Of a DNA stretch of 64,000 nucleotides, positions 21,594 to 35,640 are shown piece by piece. The notes beneath the pieces are model-generated. The model had not been told where the DNA came from. It saw only the letters and a list, made by a program, of their open reading frames with translations, and ran no database searches. The translations under genes were made by a program, and so were the position numbers. Source of the stretch: Bretschneidera sinensis (taxonomy: Eukaryota > Streptophyta > Magnoliopsida > Brassicales > Akaniaceae); contig CM043703.1 in NCBI GenBank assembly GCA_023935145.1, positions 20,633,227 through 20,697,226 on the forward strand. Direction: 5' to 3'. Within the stretch, counting starts at the first letter, position 1; each line of letters opens with the position of its first letter.

Positions 21594-24338
21594 CTTAAAA
21601 TTTTTGACTGAACAAAGGATATTTTAATTTTAAGCTTTAAGTATGTCTAATTCTATGCTTTGAGTGGGAAGCTTTAGGTACTCATGAATTTTCACAAGTG
21701 CTGAGTAATGCACCTATGACTGCTCTAATGAAATATCGAACAATGACTGAAAAAGGAAAGCTGTTAACTTAAGCTAGGTCCTTAATTAATCCATGCATTC
21801 CTGCATATGCTCCACTTACAGAGATATTGGGATTAGTGTAATTACACAATATGAAGCAGACATAACAAATTTAGAACAGAAACAGGTTAAGCTTGTAAAA
21901 GCCAGGAGTGTTTCTATTAATTGAGCTATTTTTTAAAATTATGTTTCTATCGTTTCGAGACATCCTATTTTTATTAAATTAATAATATAAAAACTGGTCT
22001 TCCATGTATGACATGAGACTATTTCATGGGAAAACATAGATTGAGTGTGCATAGCAAGATGAATGAAATAGTGTGAGATGATGGATCGGTGATGCTTTCT
22101 CTATTGCTTGATTTCAGGGGCAGGGTATGATTAGCTTTACACATCTTGCAAAAAATGTAATTGCTGTTGAGCTTAGTTGGTATGAAGATGTAATTCTTGA
22201 TGCATGCTGCCAGAATATTTCTTCTAGCGATGAGATTTGGCCTTATGTTGTTGAGATGTCGGTACTTCTTGTGACAAGCACCCAGAGAAATAATACTCGT
22301 AGCTCATGGTATACTTGCTTTCTTTTTTGCTTAATTGTTTTTCCTGATTAAGTTTTGAAGCTGTTGTCACGACCCATAGATTAATATCATAATAGATTGT
22401 GTAGCTGGGAACATTACAGATGATGAATACCATAATGATGTGTGGTGATGTCTTCATAGAGAAGGTTGCAGATAAGTAACAAGCATGTCAACTCTATGAC
22501 TATTGGTTCAGACTGAAGAATTGATATAAATTCATGACAAATAGAGATTGCTAAAAAAATTTCTGCAATTATGATCCTTTTCATGGCTTTCTTTGGGCAG
22601 GGCTTGATTTGCTCTGAACTTAGTTCAGAACATAATCTTTTTCCTGGCACCATGCGCTAGTTTTGATTGTCATTTTTGTAAGTTAACTTTGTGCCTTAAT
22701 CATGGTCAAAAGTAGATCAATCTCGGTTTTTGTCTGTGAAATCTCTTAGACCCATGATGTTCCACTTTGATATTTACTCTGTTATACCCACTGAAGTAAC
22801 ATTTGATGGTGGGGAGTGTCCAGTTGTCTAGAATTTAGTTCCATAAGACAGACCAAAATAATGGTCGCTTCATATATCTTTCAGCCTTGCTGGATATACA
22901 GTGTACTGGAGTCAAAAGCTCTTCCCTTGCTTATATAAGTTTTTGTCTATCGAGTTTGTCGGAATTAGGACTACAATTGTGGTTTAAGTTGGTGGATTAA
23001 AGTTGGTTTTTGATGCATGCTTATTTATCTTGTCGACTGTAAGCTTCAATCTTTATATTGTATCTTTTTTCAAGCAATTGTTAATCCTTTCATTATTATT
23101 CAAATTTTATTTAGGTTTGAGAAGATTCTGAATGAGGTGTTAAGTCACTTGGAGCGCCAACCAAGAAATAAGGAGCGCCGTATTGCATGGCTAAGATTTA
23201 TTGAGCCACTCTTTAATGCTGTTGGTCTTGTTATATTAGCTCATTTTAGGCGTATTTTTCCTCTTTTCTTTCAGTGGATGCATGCAGATGATGATGAAAC
23301 TGTTCTACTGGTGAGATTTGCTCTCTTATTCACTAGGTATTATCTTTTCTTGCTTGATGATGTGAGGTTCTTAAATGAGTTTCATGTCTGCACTTTCTGC
23401 TTAAGTTTTGGTGACAAATTTTCTCTTTGTCCAATGCTTATTCTAAGACTTCTGAAATGATTTTATCACATTCAATCCCTTCCTTTTTGCAAGCAGACGC
23501 TGATGCATTTGAAAAATGAATACTAAACCTTTTGCAAGAGAATAGTTAGTATAGTACACCTTTACAAGAGCTGGCCGAGTTTCTGTTATACCCTATATAT
23601 ATATACTTTCTACTTGCCTGTTCCTTACATGATCACATGTCCTAACTTTCAAGAAATTATTTTGCAAAAGACTTTTGTTAGCACAAGTTTTATTGTAATT
23701 CTTGGGGAAGTTTGGATATCTTGCAATTATTTATTGGATACAGTTCAGCTTTATTAGCAGATTGAATTTGTTTGTTTAGTCATTGAATTTTGTTTGCTAC
23801 TGAACCCAAACTGTATTGTGAAAAATGCTTGTGACTTGGGAGAGTGCTGTATACCTAATTGTGTTTTTCTCATATTAGAACATCTTGTGGGGGAAAGCCC
23901 ACAAATTACTGCATGGTACTGATGTTCTTTTGGAAATGTTATAGGTAAAAATTCATTTTATCATTTTTTTTGACACTGTTGTGTAGGTTCTGAAACAGGT
24001 ACAGACGGTTATAAAACTAACATGGATAAGAAATAAGCCATATCTTGAAAGGTAAGTCGAGCAAGTATTGCTTTATCTTAACGGAAGCTTTATAGTTAGG
24101 TAACAATTGATAGTGCATTAGGACATTTATTTCTCTATTCAATTTAATATCTGGTTCTAGATTTCTTTCTTTATGGTTTTACTTCCTCTCATGTTTCACC
24201 TTCTGATTGGTGAATGAACTTGTTGTCTTGTACATGGAGGCAGCATTGAGAAAGGCTCGGGAAGAAATTAGAACAGATATTCTTCACTTATCGATCTTGC
24301 CCCAGCAGTAAGGATTCTATTTGTATACCTTCTTTTTT

Positions 24339-24742
24339 GGGAAAAAACCAATTTTAACCCTATAATTTCACCGAAATTTTTAAGTGGTCCCTCCACTTTC
24401 AATTTGAGTCAATTTATCCACATACATCCCAAATCAATGCAATGTGAATTTTATCTGGAATTGGGGTTGAATGTCACCCATCTTTCTCCCGCGTGCTAGC
24501 AGTACGTGTCACCTTCTAACCCATTTGAAGGGAATAATGGGATTAAAAGGTTCTTCCACCTTTCTGGTGCTGTTGGCATGCTTGTTTTGACCGGGAAAAA
24601 CGGTGACATTTGATCCTAATTCCCACATAAGGTCCATATTCCATCAATTTGGAGTTTATGAAGTTAAATTGACTCAAATTGAAAGAGGAGAGACTACTTA
24701 AACATTTCGGTGAAACTGTGGGGTTTAAATTGGTTTTTTTCC
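24339..24742. mobile_element. MITE with long inverted repeats in ARM gene intron 7
   Basis: Left arm from GGGAAAAAACCAATTTTAAC and right arm to ...TAAATTGGTTTTTTTCC pair over about 75 bp with scattered mismatches, including TTTCACCGAAAT / ATTTCGGTGAAA and CAATTTGAGTCAATTTA / TAAATTGACTCAAATTG. About 404 bp. Such an arm length could fold into a long RNA hairpin when the intron is transcribed. Confidence 0.8.
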
Positions 24743-24920
24743 TTTTAATTTATTAAAAAGGAAACTATATCTTCTTCATTTATGCCTATTGATTGAATTA
24801 TTTTTCTCCCCTGCAATCCCTAGATGCAAAGGCTTGCAATTTGAGGCAGCCTGGAGTAAGCACCAGGAGGGTCCAAATTTTGAGTGTTCTATGCCATCTT
24901 GGAAGAAATGTGCATGCTGA

Positions 24921-25316
24921 GAGCAACTAACACGAAACTATTGCCCCTTTGTCTGCTTTGACCATTTTTTTCGGCTTTTGTTTATGTACAACTTATTACA
25001 CAATCAATATAAAATATACTATTTCCATTGTTGCACTGATTTATTTTATCTTACGAAATAATATGATTACCAAAAATTGAAATTTATGGAGCAATAGCTA
25101 AGCCCACTAGGCCACTACCGTTCATTATTTACTAGCGTGAGAAAAAAAAATTAACAAGCAGAAAGGCCATATTCTCAAATCTTTAAACGTTTCTGTTTCG
25201 TTCTGTTACTAGAGACTTAAATAATTGTTCTTTTTACTTTTCTTTTTTCCTTTTAGAGTGATTCTGCCATACAAGAATTGAAATTTGTTTTGTTGATTTC
25301 TGATACTCATATAAAG
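24921..25316. other. spacer between ARM gene and PCNA fragment
   Basis: About 400 bases, AT-rich, presumably 3' UTR of the ARM gene plus spacer. I looked here for the missing first half of PCNA and saw no trace of it. Confidence 0.6.
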
Positions 25317-26441
<1,125 letters not shown>

Positions 26442-27542
26442 CTTTGCCTAGATGAACCTCTGTCAACTAACAAATGTTATCATTGTAAACATGTCTGTCC
26501 ACTGTTTGAGCCGGAAAAAGGTATCTTAGGATTTTAACCAAGTCGGGATTTGTAGCTCTTTTTGTTTTAGGGTAGAAGCCTTATATGGAAGCTTAGATAT
26601 TTCCGTTTCCCTTTGCATTTCTCATATTGGATCCAGTTAAGAACATAAGATAGTTGTTAGCACTTTATAGGTAGTCTGATTGGGTGAAGTGGATATGTAC
26701 TGCAGAAAAATTAGAAATGTGGTTTTGTTCCATCTTTGTTTGCATGAAATTTTAAGTTCAGGAGCTTATAGTTTTATGATTGTCTTTCTGGTTATCGTGG
26801 CATAACTAAGTTGCTCCTTTTACCAGCGCCATTTCCTCTTTGTGGTGATTTTTTTATAATACGTTGGTTGATTCATGGAATTGGTTATTTTATGCTGACG
26901 TAATTAATCAAATCAATCAAAATGCGACCATGAAACGGTGAGCATACACATCTTAAGACCATACATTTGAACTTTTGAGCAAATGGTTTTGTTGTGAATA
27001 TTATTGTGAGGCTACCCCCAATAATATTGATTTTTGTCAAATACCGATTTTACCCTTCAAATAGTTAGTGAATCATTACATTCAAAACCTTTGATTAACA
27101 GAAGACTTCTCTTTGGTATGTATGCAAACTGTAGGGTGGTAATTTAGCAATTAAAAGTGGGTCAGATTGCATTTTTTATAAAACCCCTTAATTCTATTAT
27201 GAAGCCGCTAAAAAGGCTATGGCAATAACTCCATCCTAGAAAAAGCAGAAAACTCTGTTGAAAACATATTTCTTTTATAAGTGATTTTATTGATAAGGTT
27301 ACTGTACATGATTATAATTATCAAAGAACTTGATGAACCATTATTGAAAATTTGCTCTTTCTGCTGTAAGCTGTGGCAAACTTTATCTTAGGACTGCGAG
27401 AAAATTTTAGTCAAGCTATGGACAGCATATTTTTTAGAGATTACCATCAAGAAGTAAACAGCAATATATGCTTCATCCTAGAGCATATCATGAGTTTGTT
27501 CCCAGCAAAACACAGCCTCAATATTATGGATGCTATCATGCA
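26442..27542. other. intergenic DNA
   Basis: No gene recognised. The open frame from 27373 begins at GTG, has no recognisable domain and runs into the Mutator-like element, so I do not call it a gene. Confidence 0.55.
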
Positions 27543-27551
27543 AAGAAGATG

Positions 27552-29925
27552 GGGTAAATTACTTTTTAGTCCCTAAGGTATACCCTTAATTACGGGTCCA
27601 TCCTTTCATTTTAAAAAATTACAGGTTAATAATCACCGTCAGAATCTTTAACTGACACACGCAATTGTAAAAATACTCCATTACCCCTCAATTAATGCAG
27701 ACCAATAAGTCCACTTATGTTTCTCTGCTTATTCATTCTCCCACTCTTCCATCTCTTCATACTTTCTTCCTCTCTCTCTACTCATCTCTCTTTGCATCTT
27801 CTTAGTACCTTCTTCTCTGCATTTTCCATTGAAAAACTTTTGAAGAAAACAAACGTTTTGCTTCTTCAAGGGTGGTGATTTTAAGAGGGATTTGCAGTGG
27901 AATAAACCCTAAACTCCTTAATCGAAGTATTACATGACAGAGACCATCAAGAGGTGAGTAAAAAAACCCCTAATTTTTTGCTTTTGATTCTTTTGAAACT
28001 ACCAGTTTAAAGTTTCTGTTTGAGGTGCAAATAATCTGGACAGTCGGAGAGGTGAATTTTATGGCGGTGGTGGTGCAAACAATATGGGCAGTGGGAGAGG
28101 TGCATTTGCTGGTGGTAGTGCAAATAGTGGGGACAGTGGGAGAGGTATTTTTTGGTGATACTGCAAACATAGGGCAGTGAGAGAGGTGCATTTTCTTGTG
28201 GTGTTACAAGCAGTGGGTTGGGAGTTGGTGTTGTTAGTGGTGCAAGCATGGTTGCATCTTGTTTGAGTGGTGTTGGGTCCACTGCCACTGCAAGGTCTCC
28301 AAGATATAAGAGTGTTGGGATGAAACAAATGATGGAAACTTCTAACTCACGAATTGGTTCAAGGCAGAGAATCTCACAAAGATATGGTCAAGCAACAAGT
28401 GGTGCTGCATTGGATACTCAACAGAGCATGACTTAGTCAATTGGTGGTACTTGATCTTTTTGTATTATATAAACATGATTGATTAGTTAACTGGTGGTGC
28501 TTGGTCTTTTTGTATTATGTAAACAGGATTGATGTAAACCACCTATGATTGATTTAATACTTGGAAAGTGAATATGCAATCAACTTAATGAGAAGAATTG
28601 CATTTTGTCATATTGTTGTGTTTGATTTTAACGTGTAATTGGTAGGTTTTGAGTTGCTTTGTGGTTAGTTTGCTTATGTCCTTACAAGTTAGAATTATGG
28701 AAAATAATTAAGAACCTCTGCTGAATTCCAATTCTAGCATCTACAAAAAAAAAATTTGCATTTATTTCAATAAAAGTGCAACAGTTACAATAAGTAATGT
28801 CTGAAAACTTTCAACTTCCAAGCATTATGAGTATCAACAGACCTAAACCATGTCCAATCTCAAATTGAGATGTCTCAGAACCTTGGTTTCCTATTATGTC
28901 AGGAGTATAGTTGGTGTAGACATCATTGGTTGGCAAACACCAACACCAAAATCACACTTTCTTCCATCACAACAATAGTAAAGTTTCAATTTGTTTTTCT
29001 ATGATTCAGATATCTTCACGGTAACTCTCTTGCCACAATAATAAATCTTTTTTTTCATAATCCAAATGAGATGGATCATTACTGTTCACACTGGAAGAAG
29101 ACATCACTACACACTTGCAAGTTCGATTAGACATTCTAACAAGTAGTTAACATGCATTTAAATTGGGTAAGAATGATACTTCAAAAACATAGAAGGAAAT
29201 GGGGAAAAAAGATGATTGGAAACCTTACCACTTTCTTGGAAGAAAATGAGAAGGAAATGGGTAAGATCTTATTTGGTTTCCGGGTAAAAAGAAAATCAAT
29301 GGGAAACATGGGTTCCTTACGAGCACAAATAGAGAAGAAGATTGTAGGGTCGAAATAAAATAAGAAGAAATGGGAAAAAATATAAAATAAGGAAAGAAAA
29401 AAAATTAAGCTTTTGTGTTTTCGTCTGTAGAAGAAACGGGGAAAAGAGTGTTTGGAAAGAAGACGAAAGGGGGAATACAGTGGGTCAGTGGGTGGGGCTT
29501 TGAACATGGAGAAAAAAAAATAAAAAAAGAAAAATAATATAATAATTAAGTTGAATAAAAAAATGAATTTGAAGTATTATTTAGAAGCTTCTGCTCTTCT
29601 CGTCTGAAAAGAAATGGTGAAGAAGATGACAAGGGAGAGGACGAAGCGAGGAAGAGAGTGAGTGGAGCTTTAACATGGGAAAAAAGAAAAAAAAAATTAA
29701 TTTAAGTTGCAACGATTATAAAAGCATTTGGGGTATTACATAAAAAATACTGATATGTCCATGCAGTTCCTGGCATAAATCTGACTGACAGTCAATTTTT
29801 TTCTACTTCCAACACGGATATTCTCTGCAACTTCTGGTGGAAGGGATTAACCCGTAAATTTTGAAAATGAAAAGACGAACCCGTAATTAGAGGTATATTT
29901 CAAGAACTAAAAAGTAATTTACCCT
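27552..29925. mobile_element. Mutator-like element (non-autonomous), 2.4 kb
   Basis: Begins GGGTAAATTACTTTTTAGTC and ends AAAAAGTAATTTACCCT; the inverted repeats run about 85 bp with mismatches (ATTACGGGTCCATC / GACGAACCCGTAAT). AAGAAGATG stands at 27543-27551 and again at 29926-29934, a 9-bp direct repeat as made by Mutator-superfamily transposition. No MURA catalytic core was found. Inside are a CT-rich leader-like stretch (27720-27830), a glycine-rich coding-like stretch (28020-28440) and purine-rich DNA with near-duplicate blocks at 29480-29520 and 29655-29690. Confidence 0.8.
28020..28436 (+). other. glycine/serine-rich coding-like segment inside the Mutator-like element
   Basis: Forward frames read as repeated GGGxAN, GSGRGAF-like units (28070-28150) and then a Ser/Arg/Gln-rich frame ending ...DTQQSMT at 28436. 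Tandem GTGGGAGAGGTGCA words recur near 28090, 28135 and 28180. It could be a captured host gene piece or the low-complexity C terminus of a transposase. Frames are broken between the two halves. Confidence 0.35.
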
Positions 29926-29934
29926 AAGAAGATG

Positions 29935-30349
29935 AGTAAAATGGTAAACTTGTGGGTGTTTTTCATTAATTAATCAATATGACAAATGTTAATAACAGAG
30001 TATTTCTGTAGAGACTCAATTCTACAACCTTTTCCTGAAAGAATTAAAAGAAAAAAATGATATCCCTCTACAACCCCAAGCTGGGAATAATAGAGACAAA
30101 TCAGTTATTTATTGGAGTTTTCTACTTTTTACTAATTCTGCACTTGTTGCCGATACAAATGGAAACCCAGTTTCCAAGGCTTCTGGGAAAAAAAAAAAAA
30201 AAAAAGAATCTAGAGGGCAAAATCCAAGGCACGCCGTCTGCTGCTAGCACACGGCATAAACTTGCCTGTGGGAAGGTTGCCCCTGTCCTCACATTAAGGA
30301 AACAGAGAGTATACCAAGGCTGAACTTAATGCTTTCCCAGAATGATATT
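29935..30349. other. spacer downstream of the translocator gene
   Basis: No gene recognised. A long A run lies at about 30188-30206. Presumably includes the 3' UTR of the minus-strand translocator gene. Confidence 0.55.
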
Positions 30350-33300
30350 TCATTTACTTCGTTTCTTGGCTTCACTGTAGAGGATAACTCCAAAGACAGT
30401 AAGACTGTAACCAAGCATTCCAGTGACGGAGACAGGATTTCTAAATATTAGAATTGAAACCACCACAGCCACAGCCCCTTTCGCATTTCCTAGTACCTGG
30501 AAGAACCAACAACTGCTTTTATCTAAAAGCTTAAAAGAATTCATGGAGAATATCTTCACAATGATGCAAAAATTAACAAAAAAAATTAAATAGATAGGAA
30601 TGTAAAGATACGTAAATGGCATCAAGAAAATGAGAGGCAGAAAGCAAACACGAAATAGATTAGGTATGTGATTTAACACTAACATAGATGCTGACAACAA
30701 TGAAATGTGAAAACTAATAGAAAAAAAAACGAACCTTTAAGATGCGTTGATGGTTCTGTAGTACGGGCAATTTCTAAAGAACTATAACATTTTTTTTTTA
30801 CAAGTACTAAAGAACGAACAAACTATCAGATAATACACCGTCTTCCATCAAATCATCAACTTCAACAAAAGCAACAGAAATTTTGTAAATTCAACATAAC
30901 AGAGCATAATTAATCAAACTTCATCCCAACTATTTAAGGGTAAATACATTGATCACGTTTCTTGTAGATTCGACCGACATACTTCTGCTCATCTTCTTGT
31001 CCTTGCAGTGCCTTGAACTTAAACCAAGCAACTCCTTGATGGTGTAACCATTTGCTTTAAATTACACATGGCCGAACCATCTTAGATGATGTTATTCTTG
31101 TGTCCTCATCCTCAATTGCTGTTACAAGGAGCTTTCTTGAGAAATGTCATTTCTTATTCTGTTACTTTTGTGATGAATCTAGATCAAAATCCTTATTTCA
31201 TCTACCTCTCTGATAAATCTAAAAAGAAGATTTGATCATCCAAACATATATCAGATTGCTTATCATTCATAATCAGTGCATTCTCCTCATTCCATAGGCA
31301 CCATAAAGAGCAAAAGTTGATCTTTAAAAGACTGGTTAAATCTATGCCAACATAATCTTTCCACCAACCTTCAGGAGTAGTATCTATTGATTTCAGCAGA
31401 ATATAATAAAAGTATGATACCAGATTCCACATCCTTCATCAAATTTTTATCATATGGTTCACCCCAAGGAATAAGGATCCTGCTTCATGTTGAAGATAAA
31501 GCTACAAGTGCAACCCCCATGAAGCAAGAGAACACCCCACTCCCTCACCCCCCTCCGTACCCAAAAAGGAGGAAAAACTCTTGGAGAAAGTTCAGCCTTT
31601 CTTTCAGCTGGTACTCCACCTCCAAACCACAACATCCTCCACATTTTGAATCTATTCATCAGCCAAGAACACCACTCACGGATTTCAGCATTACTCAAGG
31701 CATCCAATCTCTCTTAATATTAAGTGAAACGTAGTACGGTGTAGTAAACTATATAAGTGCCACGTGGCATCCAATTTTTTTTTTGATAAGCAGCATCCTT
31801 TTTTTTTCAAATGGCTTGGAGATAACAAAAGAAGATGAGCCGGAATCCACACGTGTGGGCCCAACTCTTGTGCATAATAAAATGAAAATCTATACTCCCA
31901 AAAACCACCAGAGAATAAAGAAAATATAACAGCTAAATCAGCATTGTTCACGCAAATGGTTCACTCGGATCCTATGCCATGCTGCCAAACCAGCTGACCA
32001 CGAATTAGACAATAGACCAAAACTAGCCTCCCAAGAAATTTACATTCATACAAAACAGGGTGAGACGCACCATAAAACTTTGCACACTACCTCAGAAAAC
32101 CAAAACATTCTCCACATTTACCTCAAAAGTGGTTTCCTTAGAGTTTCTTCCAACTTTCATAAATAACTCCTTTTTTATTGTTAAAACCCACAGGCAGGGA
32201 AATGTCCTTACCTGCGCTCCAAAGTGGGCATGACAACTTTCATATATAACTCTTAAGGGACAAAAACACTCAACAAATCATCACCAGCCAAGATGATATT
32301 TCTTTAACAACTTACCATCATTAATATCCCCTTGCCTATACAACACATCCATCTAGTGTGATCCAAATTTCATAAAGACAATTCAAGACTTGGTTGCATC
32401 AGTAATGACATAACTACCCACATACTTCCCATTTCAACGGCCAAAAGAGATTTTGATCCGATGAGGCAAAGTAATATATTTTGCATGGAAACTCAGATGC
32501 CTCTAGCAAGAATTTTAAATACGAAATGAAGAATAGCCAAAAATTCTTTGCTGGTAAGAACACAGATTCTCAAACCAACTTAAAGCCTAAAGAAACTAAA
32601 TTTGTAAACTTGATATTTCACCAATCTTTGCTGCAGATAAAACAGGCCCATAAGAACTTCTAACAGAACTAACCTTCTTTTATAAGTAAATTGTATATAA
32701 AAAAAAGAAAAGCGCACCAAGGGGGTGCAACCTTATAATGACCATAGCACCTTCCTATCCCGCTGGTAACAACTATCAACACGTTTTATCATTTACTTGA
32801 GCCCCATAGACAGATATTCCCTGGCATTCATTGTATCTAAGAAGGAATTTCTTCTCTTTAAATTTTCCTTAATGTAGAGTTTTTCTTGTTTGGATAGGAA
32901 GGAATGTAGAGGTTAGAAATACTGGATTTACATTTGTGCCCAGGGCTCGACTCATAAAATGATTACAAAAATGTTGATTATCAAAAAAGTGCATTACATA
33001 AAAGTATGCCAAAAATAAATATACAGTAAAAAATTTACAATTACTTATTTACTTTTCGTTATCTCCATAATTTCACACTTCATCATGCTGAAATGATCCA
33101 TCACTTTCCTACTTATTAATATAAAAGAAAATTAGTAAATTCTTAGTCCCTGAACACTTAACCACACATAAATATTTGGTAGAAAACACAATGCTTTTCA
33201 TGAAAAAATACAAAGAATCCTTATCGAGAAGGGGGTCATACCTGCAGAGTCAGAGCGCTGGTGTGTTTTGTGACCAAAAAGTTGGTCAAATTTACAAAAT

Positions 33301-35266
33301 ATGCAAGCGCCGAATTGAATAGTAGATACCAGATGATCTTGATGTCATCTCTGGCAAGAGCAAGTGTAATACCAACAACATTTTCTTCCATAATAAGTGT
33401 AGCAGGGAGTAGAAACACAACAGCTATTGGAGCCATGTATAGAAGGAGATTCATGGAATTCAGCTTCTCCCTTAAATAAGATAGAAGCAATTCAGTACCC
33501 ATTTCCAGTCTCAAAATTAATCTAGACATGAAGAAAGAACTTATACCGTCAACTATAATTACAGAAGTTAATTCATAATCATTCCTTACCCTTCAGAAGA
33601 AAGCAAGATCCCTTGTAGCACTGATTTAAGTGCCCTAGCAGCTGTAGCCGAGATACACATTATAAATCCAAATAGATGGAAACTTGGTTCACCCTATTGC
33701 CACATAAAAGAAAAAAAAATCATAAGAAAATTAGTTAAATTCAACAATACAACTAGAATAGCACAGAACAGCAGAAAGAGCACCGGATTGAAAATTATAA
33801 GCATGATGCATTCAATTAAATGAAATCCCAGATATGCCTCGGCAAAAGGGAAAGTGTGCGGACTAAACCTAAATTAGAAACAACAAGGGTATCCTGAGGT
33901 TCCTAAATCAATTGAATATTCCACATAAGTTTACATGACTTCATAATTTTCTGAAAATTTTACTTATCTTAAAAAAAACTGACAACTAACCATTTCTATA
34001 GTCTAAAAGGAAAACTGAAGAATTTCAGAAGCAAAATCAATCAAATACAATAGATAACAGCATTACATAGCTTGGCATCAAACACACAGAAAGAACGGTA
34101 ACTTTCTTTTCAACTCCACAAAATTATCTTGAAAAACTTCCCCAATTCCGTTAGACCCATTTCAAAGAAAGTTCAACAAGCCACAGAATTACCTGACTCA
34201 TATTTCTTTTCTTTTAAGGCCTTAGTTCACCAATAGATTAGAGTATAACAAAATTTTCTTTCCCCCAATAATTAAAACTTAATTTTCAACAATAGAAGCT
34301 TGATAACTAATCAAATGAAATATAAGGTTCGGACTGGGACATGCAGAATGGATTTTTATTTAGGATTCTGTTGTTGTGTTGACCATGAATCTCACATAAA
34401 AGGATCGAGCTGACTACAGCCATGGAGCAAATAGCTGAATCGAAATTAGACACAGTTATCCAAAATACTGAACCTAACATTTGAAGCTCTTGCAGCTTCC
34501 TAAACAAAATATTAACTCTAACTTATAAAATTGAGCTCAATTGTATTCATATCTCATGTCCCATATATATATGAGATTAAAATTTCCATTTTATTTTTGG
34601 CATTCCTCTCCTTACATTCTCAACTACCCGAAAGGTCTAATTTTCATATACTATGGTCCTCTTTATTATCAGTTCAAAATTACACCACAGTAACTCGAAT
34701 TCAACACAAACCATAAATCAAACTAAAACCCAATTCAACCATCCATACAAATTCCGAAAACAACTAAACAAATTCACATTATATAAATGCCAAAAAAGAG
34801 AGAAAATTTAATCACATACCCCACTGGCAATAATGACCCCCGTGACAACAGGAATCAGCGTAACATAAGTCAACCAAGCCTCGCTCTTCAACGTCATCAA
34901 GTAAGCAAACACCGCTGTGAAAAACGGCGTCGTGGCGCCGATCGCCTGGTTAAACGACACAGGCAAGAAGCGGAGCGAGACGTTACCAAACACCACCGAC
35001 ACACAAAAGACCAAACTGAGAGCAGAGATCTTGAAGAATTGGACCCGGGATCGAATCGTCTGCATGGGGACCACCTTCATCCATGCTATGGCGATGTAGC
35101 TCAGCAGAGAGCAAGCAGTCATGTGGCACATGGTGAGGAAGATCGGATACTTGAACCCATAGTTGCTAAGCAAGTACTTGTTTAGCAAGAGAACGCCAAT
35201 GTTAGAGGAGTACCAGGACGTGACTAGGCCGATCGTAAAAAATCTGCTGTTTGTTGCCCCCTTCAT
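30350..35266 (-). CDS. KT-group nucleotide-sugar/sugar-phosphate translocator (At3g11320-like)
   Basis: Four exons on the minus strand, 35266-34820, 33693-33590, 33470-33242 and 30496-30350, join in frame to 308 residues, the length of Arabidopsis At3g11320. Landmarks are [22 protein letters not shown] at the start (first 20 or so residues conserved), [40 protein letters not shown] and [17 protein letters not shown] near the end; the lysine-rich tail ends KKRSK. It belongs to the drug/metabolite transporter fold with about ten membrane helices. Relatives in this subgroup include Golgi UDP-uronic acid transporters, so a Golgi role is likely but substrate is inference. The start is chosen at the conserved MKG, not the upstream in-frame ATGs. 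Splice sites are canonical; the last intron is 2.7 kb. Confidence 0.94.
30497..33241 (-). other. large last intron of the translocator gene
   Basis: 2745 bases without a recognised gene. A minus-strand frame at 31432-31202 with WWKDYVG and LWCLWNEE has a faint look of the 3' end of plant LINE ORF2, too weak to call. No clear terminal repeats found. Confidence 0.5.
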
Positions 35267-35640
35267 TTTTGTGGGTTTGTGGATACTGGGTATTGATTGA
35301 TCTAAGCCTCTGATTAGGAGGGAGAGAGAGGGGGATTGGGTATTCTGGGTTGTATTAGAAGGGCGTGGATCTGGGTGGTACACAGAGATTGTAAAGAGAG
35401 ATTTGGTATTGGTGTTCTTCCATGGATCTATGCGAGAGATAAGGATATTACGGAGAGAGATGGGGTTTTAGAGAGAAAACAACAAAGATTAGTGAGAGAA
35501 AGAGAAAGAGAGAGTTACATAGAGGGTTTTTGAGGAGGACCGACGAGGAATGTACCTCAGCAATTAGAGAGACCTCTGCAATTAAAGAGAGAGCGAGAGC
35601 GAGAGAGACTAGAGGAGGTAAACGCCTTTTTTTTCTTTTT
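35267..35640 (-). promoter_or_regulatory. translocator gene leader and proximal promoter, CT-rich
   Basis: On the coding strand this region is dense in CT/TC runs (plus-strand GAGAGA at 35315-35335, 35450-35520, 35585-35610), a common make-up of plant 5' UTRs and core promoters. A TATA-like element is not evident within it. Confidence 0.5.

Larger units (their letters stand above)
20240..24920 (+). pseudogene. ARM-repeat superfamily protein, At2g39910-like, with in-frame stop
   Basis: Eight exons fit: 20240-20280, 20382-20910, 21027-21113, 22118-22308, 23115-23310, 23987-24051, 24206-24307, 24824-24920; all junctions keep one frame and total 436 codons. The protein starts MSNSFSDL and resembles the uncharacterised Arabidopsis At2g39910 family of helical ARM-repeat proteins throughout, including LCNLVIPCALTALDH, LAWY-type helices and LPQQCKG near the end. 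Two lesions: TAG at 21096-21098 in exon 3 (codon 214) where the family has Trp before S-EVK, and a TG instead of AG at the only in-frame acceptor of exon 7 (24204-24205). The rest of the frame is intact, so the lesions may be recent, allelic, or sequencing errors. Molecular function of the family is not established. Confidence 0.78.

Noticed and set aside
27373..27576. 67-codon open frame MANFILGLRENF-type
   Set aside because: Starts at GTG, no recognisable domain, and crosses the Mutator-like element boundary.
28059..28328. Cys/Thr/Pro-rich minus-strand frames
   Set aside because: Complement of the glycine-rich tandem units; no start or domain.
29181..29507. 108-codon minus-strand frame, Phe/Ser-rich
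   Set aside because: Low complexity from purine-rich DNA inside the Mutator-like element, with no domain or conserved start.
31202..31432. Possible LINE ORF2 end in the translocator intron
   Set aside because: Only a [12 protein letters not shown] word resembles it; no RT motifs or poly-A tail.
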